A stretch of 64,000 nt of DNA from contig JAKSXM010000007.1 of assembly GCA_022575985.1 (NCBI GenBank), positions 69,470,501 through 69,534,500 on the forward strand, written 5' to 3'. Source of the DNA: Anagrus nilaparvatae. Its lineage: Eukaryota > Arthropoda > Insecta > Hymenoptera > Mymaridae. This document shows positions 35,787 to 45,279 of the stretch, piece by piece. Position 1 is the first letter of the stretch, and each line of letters begins with the position of its first letter. Below the pieces are notes generated by a model. That model saw only the letters and a program-made list of their open reading frames with translations, was not told where the DNA came from and did not search any database. The position numbers and the translations under genes are program-made.

Positions 35787-36004
35787 CATAACTAGAACTG
35801 CCGACATCTAAAATATTTTTTTTAATTTATTTTTTCATAACTAGGCTACCGACATCCAAATGATTATTTTTTTTTTATTTTCCCATAACTAGGACTGCCG
35901 AAATCTAAAAAATTTTTATTTTTATTTTTTTATAACTAGGACTGTCGACATCCAAATTATTTTTTTTTTATTTTTTCATAACTAGGACTGCCGACATCTA
36001 AAAT
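35787..36004 (+). repeat. Minisatellite, about 47-bp unit, 5 copies
   Basis: CATAACTAGGACTGCCGACA followed by TCTAAAA and a T-rich spacer occurs five times at roughly 47-base spacing (near 35787, 35835, 35883, 35930 and 35976), with small differences between units. Confidence 0.7.
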
Positions 36005-36831
36005 ATTTTTTTCAATCTTTCGTTTTATTATATATAGGATATAGGATTAATATGTAATTAAAAAAAAATTTTTCTTCGATACGAAAGATTGTAGAATTTA
36101 ATTATAAGATATATCTATATTTTCAATAATGATTTATTTTTAATAATTATTAATATTATAAATTATACCTAATTTTTTATTATTATTTATACATAAACAC
36201 GTAAGTTATTATTCATATGTATTAAAAATTTTTTTGTAAATAAAATTAATGGTATAAAACTAATTGTGTCTTTGGAAAAATTTTTGAGTCAAATTGAATT
36301 ACTTATTAATCAGACATGATTAAATTTATTACAATTAATAACATATGATAAAAAGATTAAAAAATTAATGCAAATGATCAAAAAAAAAAATTAGAATAAT
36401 ATGAAATTTAAGATTTTAATTTATTATTGACTAAAAATTCATCATTGATTAGCCACATTTTGATAAATAAACAAAAAAATTAATTCTTTAGAAAAATTCA
36501 TATTGATTGTCTACAATATCAGTTGTGATGTACATGAAAATAGAAAATATTCGAATCTTAATTGTCTACAATATGAAAATATTAAATTGATATTTATATT
36601 TTGTTATTTATAATTTAAATAAATTTAGCTAATATAACCAATTTTAATATGAATTGAATTAATTTATAAACAAACCAAAATATTTTGTAAATTTTTAAAT
36701 TTAAATCTTAAATTGCCTGATTAAAAATAAAAAAATTAATGTTAAATACGTATAGAATTTCTATTGTAGGCTAGGAAAGATAATATAAATTATACTAAAA
36801 TAAAGAAAACGATCGTGTCATGGGTATAGTA
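36005..36831. other. AT-rich spacer, nothing recognised
   Basis: No gene is visible. The last 60 bases (TAGGCTAGGAAAGATAATAT and onward, near 36770) recur at 40763, where a different insertion follows. Confidence 0.5.
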
Positions 36832-36835
36832 AATG

Positions 36836-37150
36836 TGCAAAAATATAAATAAGTCAATAGGTAGAACATTTTATAAAAGATAGAAGAAAGAATCACCTAA
36901 AAGTGACATGAGGAATGTGGATTCGGTTTTAACTAAACATCTAATGAATGAAAACCATGATCCAGAGAATTTTGAAAATAGTTGTTTTCCTTTACTAATA
37001 TGTAATATAAATGAGGTTATGAATGCAATAGAAAAATTTGAAATATATAGTCCAATAAAAAAAGACCCTAATAAAGTACTAAACAAAAAATTAAAATTAA
37101 AAAATAGTAGCTTATATGATACAGTTATAAAAATATATGATAAACAGTAA
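36836..37150 (+). pseudogene. Penelope-like element remnant (GIY-YIG endonuclease end)
   Basis: One reading frame gives SIGRTFYKR, an in-frame stop at 36881-36883, then LTKHLMNENHDPENF, AIEKFEIYSPIKKDP and NKVLNKKLKL to a stop at 37148-37150. The order (I)GRTFYKR, then xxxHL, then a conserved E-x-EIY-x-x-x-K, fits the C-terminal end of Penelope-like retroelement proteins just behind the GIY-YIG endonuclease domain. The reverse transcriptase part is missing. It is a dead fragment between IR2 and IR3. Assignment is from family pattern memory and needs a profile search. Confidence 0.55.
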
Positions 37151-37771
37151 CAGATATAATATTGAAAGAACAAATAGTAATATAAAATAAAAATAAAGGT
37201 ACAAATATTAAACTGAAAATATTATTTTTATTTAGCATAAGCGTGTACAAGGTTATAGATCAAATCGTTTATTATGCTTTACAGTTATAAGTACATAATT
37301 TTTATGTTAAAAATCTTTCTTTGTGCATTATGTTATATATTGTGTTTCAAAAAATTGATAATATTTAATAATTAATACCTGAAGATAATATTTAAAATAC
37401 AGAAACGCGTCATATAAATTATATAAATTATATTTATTGATTATGACCACATACGATGGTTTCTTTTGTATATAAATAAAGATAAATATATTTTAAAATA
37501 AGTATTGTTTTTTATTGTTTATAATTTTATTTAAAAATGAATTCAAATCTTGTAAGGTACTCGCACTAGTTCATAAACGATCATCAGTACCTGAACAATC
37601 GTTCAAATTTTGATTTTTTTTCGTATTATTTGTTAGTTTTAAATCAAATAAATTTGTGAATATTAAAGCTAAATCTTTAATGCTTAATTTAAAAAAAAAA
37701 ATTAATTTATTATCTTTAGAAGTCATGGAGAAATATAAAATTAAAAATATTTAGTTGTTCAGGTACTGTAA
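37151..37771. other. Downstream flank of IR3
   Basis: Positions 37495-37771 match the flank beyond the IR4 stop (48240-48486), for example ACGATCATCAGTACCTGAAC. They do not match the flanks of IR1, IR2 or IR5, in line with the separate C-terminal type of IR3 and IR4. Confidence 0.6.
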
Positions 37772-39661
37772 TTAGTTAACAGAAATTATTTGTAATTCTT
37801 TTGGTTTAACATGTATTCTCAGAATATTCATTTTTTTAGCAGTTTTTTTTCTGAAGAAAAATCTTAAAAATTTACCAATTTTGGTATCACGAAATTTATC
37901 TTTCAAATATTTAAACCAAAGTAATTCAAGAATCAGCATCAGTACAGAAAGAACTGTGCCACAAATCATTATGAAAATTAGTGTTATATAAAGGGTGTCA
38001 TCTTCGTTTTCAATTTCATTAATCATCAATCTGTTATCAATTCTATTAGCCCTATCATAATCGGATCGCCATTTCACATCCAAACCAGCTTCCAATATTC
38101 TCAAATGTAGATCAGCAAATTTTATTCTTAATGGAGAATTGTTAAGAAACCCAACTACATTGAAACCTGCTTTTATAATCAAGTTGCTGATTTCATACCT
38201 AATTCCTTGAATTACGTATTTATGATAGCGCAAGAATTTTTCAGCGTCAAAATCAAACAATATTAATGTAAAAGAACTGAGATCTACGCCGCTTTGACTA
38301 TCTTCTTTTATCATAGTAATTTTAGTAATATTCTTTACAATACCTGATGAAGAATTTTGTAATAACTCTAAAATAACTTTATTATTGTTAAAATAAACCG
38401 GTATATTTTTTTGAAGAATATCTTCAAAGGATTCAAAAATCGGACTTTTTTTATACTTGTATTTTAAACTTATCATATCTGAAACAATGTCTGAAACGAA
38501 GAAATATGAGACGGCAAACATTGTCAAAAATATTATTTTTGATCTTAAAGTACGTCGAAAGTTAATATTGACACCAAGTCCTAAAATAAAATTATAAATA
38601 TTGAAGATTGACCATTCATCCTGTCGAAATTTAAAAATATGAGCAGTAAATAAAAATATTATTATTATTCCACAGAAAACTAAAAAGGAATAAATAATTT
38701 CTGTAGGAATTTGAATTTCTTTTTCTCCTACAACCGGAACAATGAAAGTTAATTTTGTTGTTTTAATTAAGTAAGTATTCATTAAATTGTGAGAGCCAAA
38801 ACGATAAATTACACTCAAATAACAGTCTAAATTATTTTTATCTATATAAAAGTCTATTGGTTTTTCATTCGAAGTAGGTACAAATTGTGAACTAACATTG
38901 AGTGAACTTTCAAAGATTTTGTAATACTTGTATAAATGTATTAATAAGTACCTGTCATGTATAACCCAATCATGGTAATTTAACGTATAATTTAAATAAA
39001 AATCGGGCCAAAGTAAATTATTTGTACCTACTCTCATATTGTATCCACTAATTCCATTGAATATACCAGGAAAAATTTTTTCAACTGAATCATTGGTAAT
39101 ATCTTTTTTTGAAATTGTTTTGAAAAAAAAATTAGCTTCAATAAAATATAAATTTTTGGAGTAATATTGCAAGATCTTAAAATTGTAAAATTGATAGAAA
39201 AATGCTATATTAAGTAAAGAATAAATAAAATTATCTGATTCACTGATTCTCTTAACTATAACGAATATTTTGGTCGTGGACAAATAAAATATAGATTTTC
39301 GAATCAAACGTAAATCCATATCAAATTTTTGTACAATTTTGTTCGTAATATCCTCGCTGAGGACAATGAAATGGAGAGGAGCTGTAACTTTACGTTGATA
39401 CTCGATATCGATATCATTCAATTTTATTAATTTCGGTGGGTTATTTAAGTCGACTAATGTAGTTGGAACTGATTGGAAAAGAAGTTGATATATTGATTGG
39501 TAGTTGTAATTATTAATAATACTTTCATTGTTAAAATCAGAATGTAAGGTCACATGTGAAGGCTTAATTTCTTTTAAAACTTGTTTAATTATAATTTCTA
39601 TGCTGTTTGAATGAATTACATCCAGAAGTGCCATAAAATAAGTAAAACGTACAATCTTCAT
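37772..39661 (-). CDS. Divergent ionotropic receptor IR3 (type B), 629 aa
   Basis: This is a full-length IR with signal peptide MKIVRFTYFMALLDVIHS, M1 near 321-345, pore loop DEWSIFNIYNFILGLGVN, M2 (AVSYFFVSDIVSDMISLKY) and M3. Its C-terminus is of the second type (IENEDDTLYITLIFIMIC and FFFRKKTAKKMNILRIHV, ending ISVN), shared only with IR4. Differences from its sisters at otherwise fixed places include G-to-S after M2 (DMISLKYKY) and loss of an N-glycosylation site (QKNIPVYF instead of QKNITVYF). It also has FLNNSPLR in place of FPDNSPLR. The start is the Met at 39661, with the splice-acceptor-like TTTCTTGCAG at 39688-39689. The frame is open throughout. Confidence 0.9.
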   Translation of the reverse strand: MKIVRFTYFMALLDVIHSNSIEIIIKQVLKEIKPSHVTLHSDFNNESIINNYNYQSIYQLLFQSVPTTLVDLNNPPKLIKLNDIDIEYQRKVTAPLHFIVLSEDITNKIVQKFDMDLRLIRKSIFYLSTTKIFVIVKRISESDNFIYSLLNIAFFYQFYNFKILQYYSKNLYFIEANFFFKTISKKDITNDSVEKIFPGIFNGISGYNMRVGTNNLLWPDFYLNYTLNYHDWVIHDRYLLIHLYKYYKIFESSLNVSSQFVPTSNEKPIDFYIDKNNLDCYLSVIYRFGSHNLMNTYLIKTTKLTFIVPVVGEKEIQIPTEIIYSFLVFCGIIIIFLFTAHIFKFRQDEWSIFNIYNFILGLGVNINFRRTLRSKIIFLTMFAVSYFFVSDIVSDMISLKYKYKKSPIFESFEDILQKNIPVYFNNNKVILELLQNSSSGIVKNITKITMIKEDSQSGVDLSSFTLILFDFDAEKFLRYHKYVIQGIRYEISNLIIKAGFNVVGFLNNSPLRIKFADLHLRILEAGLDVKWRSDYDRANRIDNRLMINEIENEDDTLYITLIFIMICGTVLSVLMLILELLWFKYLKDKFRDTKIGKFLRFFFRKKTAKKMNILRIHVKPKELQIISVN

Positions 39662-39837
39662 TTTTAAGTTCTCAAGCGCAAAAATACCTGCAAGAAATTT
39701 TATCAATTATTGATTTTTAGGCTATAATAATTAATTAATCAATACATTTAAAAAGAGTTTCTAATTATCTAGTTTTTAAATACAAAAGAATAAAAAATAG
39801 ACCATTTTAAAACAATATTTTTTTTTATTTGGTAATT

Positions 39838-40030
39838 ATTGGGGGTTTACTAGTCTGGTAATCAATTACCAGTCTTTTTGTCAGATTTTTGCAGATAAAA
39901 TTTCTTGGAAACCCGAACCTTCCCAAAAAATGGCTGCAGGAGCAATTCAGTTGAATCGAAAGCTTCTTTGGGTAGCCCGAATTCGACCCAACTCAAAACA
40001 AAAAATCCTAAGTTTCGGGGACCCAAAAAT
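39838..40030. repeat. Conserved upstream block of type B receptors, copy 2
   Basis: This is the counterpart of 29932-30135, about 180-370 bases before the IR3 start. It keeps the CCCGAA words and the T/A-rich border ATTACCAGTCTTTTTGTCAG. The plus-strand frame starting at 39930 is not kept in the other copies. Confidence 0.6.
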
Positions 40031-40820
40031 TATTTTCTTAGTTAAAAATGCACGACAAATGAAAATAATTTATAAGATTTGCACAAAACAAAATCAAAAT
40101 ATAAAATATACTTACAGTGTATATACAGTTTAATTTCACTAATTTAAAAAAAGACTTGATAAATAACTTATATTTTATGAAAATCAAACGTAAGATTAAG
40201 TCGAAATACGTATTTTTAAAATAAAAAATTGTATTAAAACCTCTAATTTTATTTATTATTGATAAATTAAAGTCATCACGTTTTTCAAGTACTAACTTTA
40301 AATTTTTTATTAATAAGCAATTAATAAAGTACCTTATTTTTGAATTTTAAAAATTAAAAATTTTTTTAAATATATACTTATAAAACCAAACTATCTAATT
40401 CTGTATAGTTTTAAAAGCTAAGCTAAAAAAAACTAAAATAAACATCAAACTGCGCGTTATGTATTTATTTTAAAAATCGATAATAATTTTTTGATTTTTA
40501 TGTAAACCAATGTCATTCATTCATTTTTCATTCATTTTTTTCACCATGGATATTTAACCACAACAAAAAATGCTAGTAATCTTTACAATAAAGTTTGCTT
40601 ATTTAAAATTCAAAAAATTTAGTTAATATAACCAATTTTAATATTAATTGAATTAATTTATAAGCAAAACAAAATATTTTGTAAATTTTTAAATTTAAAT
40701 TTTAAATTACCTGATTAAAAATAAAAAAATTAATATTAAATACGTATAAAATTTCTATTGTAGGCTAGGAAAGATAATATAAATTATACTAAAATGAAGA
40801 AAAATGTCGTGTCATGGGTA
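40031..40820. other. Upstream flank of IR3, no gene seen
   Basis: It aligns with the upstream flanks of IR2 (31360-31545 then 34600-34860) and IR4 (50710-51310), without their insertions. The last 60 bases match 36770-36830. Confidence 0.6.
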
Positions 40821-40827
40821 TTGCTCC

Positions 40828-41375
40828 AGTCAAATCACGAGATTTAGGTTGATATATTTCCTACTAATAAGTTTGTTCCCTTATAAGTTTTTTGGGCTGC
40901 TGATCACGAATTTTGGGGTCCCGGAGCCGGTCTAAGGGTGGAACACCCTTAAATTTGCATATTTACCCTTTTAAGGGGTATATCGACATTATTTTTCAAT
41001 TAACAACAATTTAAGCAGATTATTAAAACTTTTTTTGCTCGGTAATCACGAATTTGAGGCACCTAAGTGTGTAAAGTTGATAAAACATCCCCAAATTTGC
41101 AAATGAACCCTTATTTTTGCCAAATTTATATCCCAGCCTTTTTGCAGGATCAAGATTAATTAGGTTTTAGGGGTCGCTAGTTACGAATTTGGGGGTTTCA
41201 ACTTCATAAAATTGATTAAACACCCTTAAATTTGCAAATCAACCCTAATTTTATATTTATCTTTCACTAATATTTTTTAAGTTTCATACCCCAAATTTAC
41301 AGCTATTAACTCAAAAAGACTATGAAAGAAAGATTTTTTCCATTTGAAAAGGCTTGTATAAATAATTTTGCAAAA
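40828..41375 (+). mobile_element. Relative of the CTCCAGTCAAATCACG element
   Basis: It begins CTCCAGTCAAATCACGAG and continues with GTTTTTTGGGCTGCTGATCA, CGAATTTTGGGGTCCCGGAG and GGTCTAAGGGTGGAACACCC, closely matching 12061-12200. Two more degenerate cores follow near 41030 and 41165. No inverted right terminus was found, so the right boundary is a guess. It starts where the related flank at 36832 runs into the Penelope-like fragment. Confidence 0.55.
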
Positions 41376-41874
41376 ATGATACAGTTATAATATTAAATTA
41401 ATATTAAATATTAAATACGTAATTAATATTAAATACGTAAAACGTAATATAAATTATACTAAAAGACGTAAACTACTTTTTAAGTAGTTTAAAAAATTCA
41501 AGTTTTATTAATTGATAGTACTTACTTAAAAAGTAAGTTACTTACTTAAGTAAACTTACTTTTATTTACGTGTTACATTTATTTTGAAAAATTAAAAAAA
41601 TAGAAAAAAAAATTATTTTTTCGCGTATAGATTAAACGTAAAGCCCTATTTCATGTACGCAGTAATTTTTTGATTTTTATGCAAATCAATGTCATTCATA
41701 ATTATTTACACGTTACTATTTTATTTTAAATATTTGTGACCATGGATATTTATATATTTTTAACCACTCGTTATCTGTTTTACAGTAAGAATTTTTTTAT
41801 TTATTAATTTTTTTTAAATGAATAAAAATTTATCGTAAAAAATTTAAATTATTTATAAAACCTAAACCTGTTAA

Positions 41875-42240
41875 GGACGCTCTGACAAATCAATTCCCCA
41901 AATAAGACATATATAGGTTGTTAGAGAAAAGCCTCAGGAATCGAATAGTATGGGTCTTATAGTTGATTGTCCTGCAAAAAATTTTGAGATATAAGGGTAC
42001 AAAGATAAATAAATTTTACATTAGTCTTATGGGGAGAATTCAGGAAGTTGATTATTTTTACCATCAAATCGCGAATTCTCGAATGCAGATAGAGATAAAT
42101 TGAAAGTTCAAAGCTTAAAGAATTTATTGGTACTTTCCAAATATGAGGTATACGTGGGAAATTTCGTGTAATTAAACGAAGAAACTTTTATAACGCAGTC
42201 TTAGCAGCAAGGACGCCATTGTTTGTTTATTATACAAAGC
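41875..42240 (+). mobile_element. One end of a TTAA-associated DNA element
   Basis: TTAA (41871-41874) followed by GGACGCTCTGAC closely resembles the terminus of the element at 20389. It interrupts block D sequence that is continuous at 25796 and 53410. The sequence behind it differs from 20389 and no matching right end was found, so this is a truncated or rearranged copy. Confidence 0.45.
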
Positions 42241-42586
42241 GCGCGCACTAAGGCTATAGCAAATAAAAACACAAATTTAATATTATTCTTTAATTTGTAA
42301 TTCATATTTATTTATTAAGGAATAATTTATTATTTTGAAATAAATTTTTTTCCATAAAATAATTCGTAAACTGCATTTAATAAAAAATATTAATAAATAT
42401 ATATACACAGAAGTTTAAATTTGAGAGTTTAGTATTTGTTCTTTTTGCAGAAGTACAGCGTGATTAAAAAGTAATAACACATTAAATTCAAATTATTAAA
42501 ATTAAGAGACATTTACCATTAAATTTGTGAATATTATTTAAAAAATTAATTTTTTGAATTTACAAAGTATTATTTGTATCATTTAA

Positions 42587-43176
42587 GGTCTTAAGAGCGG
42601 TAGAATTAAAATGCAAAAAAAAAGCTAAAACTTGGAGGAAGTAAAGTAAATATAATTTAATTTTATGCGTATTTTTTTTTTTTATAATTGACCGAATATT
42701 TTTTGAGAAAATAAATAAATAAAAAATAAATTAACACAGGCTCTTATGGGGAATTTTAAAAAATGAAAAAAAAGCATTTAAAATACAAAACTTAGATATT
42801 TTTTTTTATGAGTAGATAAATAAAGTCCTAATAAATAAAAAGAGACCTTAAAATTTACAATCGACCATCATTTTTTATGGTTTTACTTAAAAAAATGTAT
42901 AAAAAATTAACGTTTATTCTGCTATTGAGGTAGAGTCATTTATTATATTTTTTTATTAATTTATTTTCTTTATAAATAATTAAATAATAATGTTTAAATA
43001 ATAAATAATTTATTTAATGCCAAAATTAAGTTAATAAAATTCATTTTTAAGCTTTGAATAGTAATAATTAAGTATTATTTAAAAAAATTTTTTATTTATT
43101 TTAAGTTGCAATCCGTATTTTTTTACATGAGTAAGACAAGGATGCCGATAGGCAAAATCCTAACGCTCTTAAGACC
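42587..43176. mobile_element. TTAA-flanked MITE, 590 bp
   Basis: The ends GGTCTTAAGAGCGGTAGAAT and GGTCTTAAGAGCGTTAGGAT (inverted) are flanked by TTAA at 42583-42586 and 43177-43180. The interior is AT-rich without a coding region. It is a piggyBac-like target with different termini from 20389. Confidence 0.7.
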
Positions 43177-43180
43177 TTAA

Positions 43181-45279
43181 ATAGTTAAATGTGTATTATT
43201 TTTTTTATCACTCAACGACTTGGGATTTAAGGCCTTCAAGAATTCATTTTTCACGATTCGTTAATATTTCGTTATATTTTGCGAGAATGATGACATGTAA
43301 CCTTAAGATACGGATAAAATGCAAAAAATAATTTTTTCTGAATAAGTAATACAAATATTAAAATAATCGAAGTTAAAACTTGAGGTAAAACTATTTTTAT
43401 AATAAAATTAAATGTTTTTGGTTAATATAAATATTAACTATTGTTTTATGTAAAAAATTAATTTAATTTTACGATTCATTCATTATTCACTGAAAATGTA
43501 ACTAAATATTAGCGATTCGTGAAGAATGAGTGTTTGAATTTCGACCCCTGCTAAGTACTTATTTCAATGTGAAAAATATTTGCCTTTTGAGAAATATAGA
43601 TACTCCACGTTAAAATAATGTATTTAGCAGCAAATATGTATAATCAATTTCTGTGATCCATCAATCCAACTTGGACCCTGGAATATAAACTATTTAATAT
43701 TACTAAAATTAATTTATAAACAAAACAAAATTTTTTTGCAAATATTTTACAATTAAAAAAGATTTTTTTTTTTAATTTTTAAATTTAAATCTTAAGGTAC
43801 CTAATTAAAAATAAAAATACTAGATACCGTCAACGACGGGTAGAGCGAAGCTGATCATATTTAAAATAGTTTAAATAATTTTAAAATTTTTCGGTTTTAC
43901 AAGCGTTGCTCAGATTGAGCTTAAATATCAATCTTTAAGGTGTCAATCAGACGCAAAATTCATTAATAATAATTATTATAACTCGTTCGATAATCTGTGA
44001 GTATAAATAAAATAAATCAACTTAAAAATTTTAATTCGTTTTAAAACATTTTTTTATAATGCACTTCACTGCAAAAATAAAGTTTTTGATTTTTTCTGAG
44101 TTTTAATATTTTTTTTTTATAATTAAAAAAGGATATTCGATACAGTCGTAACACCAAATAACTCAAAATTCTAATGCATCAGTTTATTATGTTGAAAAAA
44201 CAGGCCGAAACGCCTGTATTTATTCCAGCAGGCCTTCTGGGCCTAGAAACGAAGGATTTAATGTTATTAAATAGGGTTTTTTGATAAATTTCACAGGAAT
44301 TCTGCAACCTTTCTAATTAACCAAAACACTTCTGGTTGGCACCATTTTTTTGTGTAAGCGTCACTTTTTATGCCCCAAAAACTGCAATTTTTTATCACAA
44401 ATTCTCATACCTTTATAGTCCATTAAATCCCATAATGACCAATTTTTCAATTGCTCCCAAAAATGCAATTTTTGAAAACAAACGCTTTTAGATCTAAACA
44501 TTTTTGTGATCTCAATTTTTTTGATCTCAACACAGTGTGATGCGTCAAATTTTGATTTTTGATTTTTTGGCATATCAGCACGTTTTGGGACCTCAGGAAG
44601 CTAAAAAACCGGTTTTTAAAAAAAGTTTGTTTGTATGTGTGTGTGTGTGTGTGTGTGTAACCGGTGAAATTTCACAACCATTATGGAATTAAGAATTTTC
44701 AAACATTTTTTCATCAATTGAAAAAATCTCAAACTACTTTTTTTTTTTTTTAATTTGGATGTAATATCTCATTTATTTCCATGAAAGTACTTATATTTGA
44801 AAGTACTATTTTTACTCGATATCTCGAATCTGATGATTAATTTTTTGAAAATTTTTCTTCCAAAATTTTCGTCACAAAAAATACAAAAAATACCAAATTT
44901 TTTTTCTCTTTCGACGTAGCACCTAATTTATTTCTATGACATTTTTTTATTTTATAAAATTAATAGAAAATAAAATTATAGTACGGGTTGTCAATGCAAA
45001 CAAAATCACACATAACCAAAGTAACTTACAAAAACTATTAATATTTTAAAAATTTATTCAAATAGATTATTTTATTTTTATTAAATATTGTAAAACAAAT
45101 TATTTCGAATCATTTCATATAAATTATTTGCAAAAATATTGTTTAATTACTTTATAATTACAATTTTTAATTGATTTCCATATGCTTTACATTATAAAAG
45201 CCCCGAATAGAAGGAGGGGTACTGAGGGGTACCACGTGATTTAGCATAAACTTCTCCTCCTGCACTGAGCGAATAGTTA
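43181..45279. other. Spacer with (TG)n microsatellite, no gene seen
   Basis: A perfect TG run lies at 44635-44658, followed by AACCGGTGAAATTTCACAAC. The slightly less AT-rich stretch 44150-44700 looks like repeat DNA, but no termini were found. The 70-codon minus frame at 44361-44573 matches nothing known. Confidence 0.4.

Noticed and set aside
36871..37173. 100-codon minus-strand frame
   Set aside because: It is the antisense shadow of the Penelope-like fragment.
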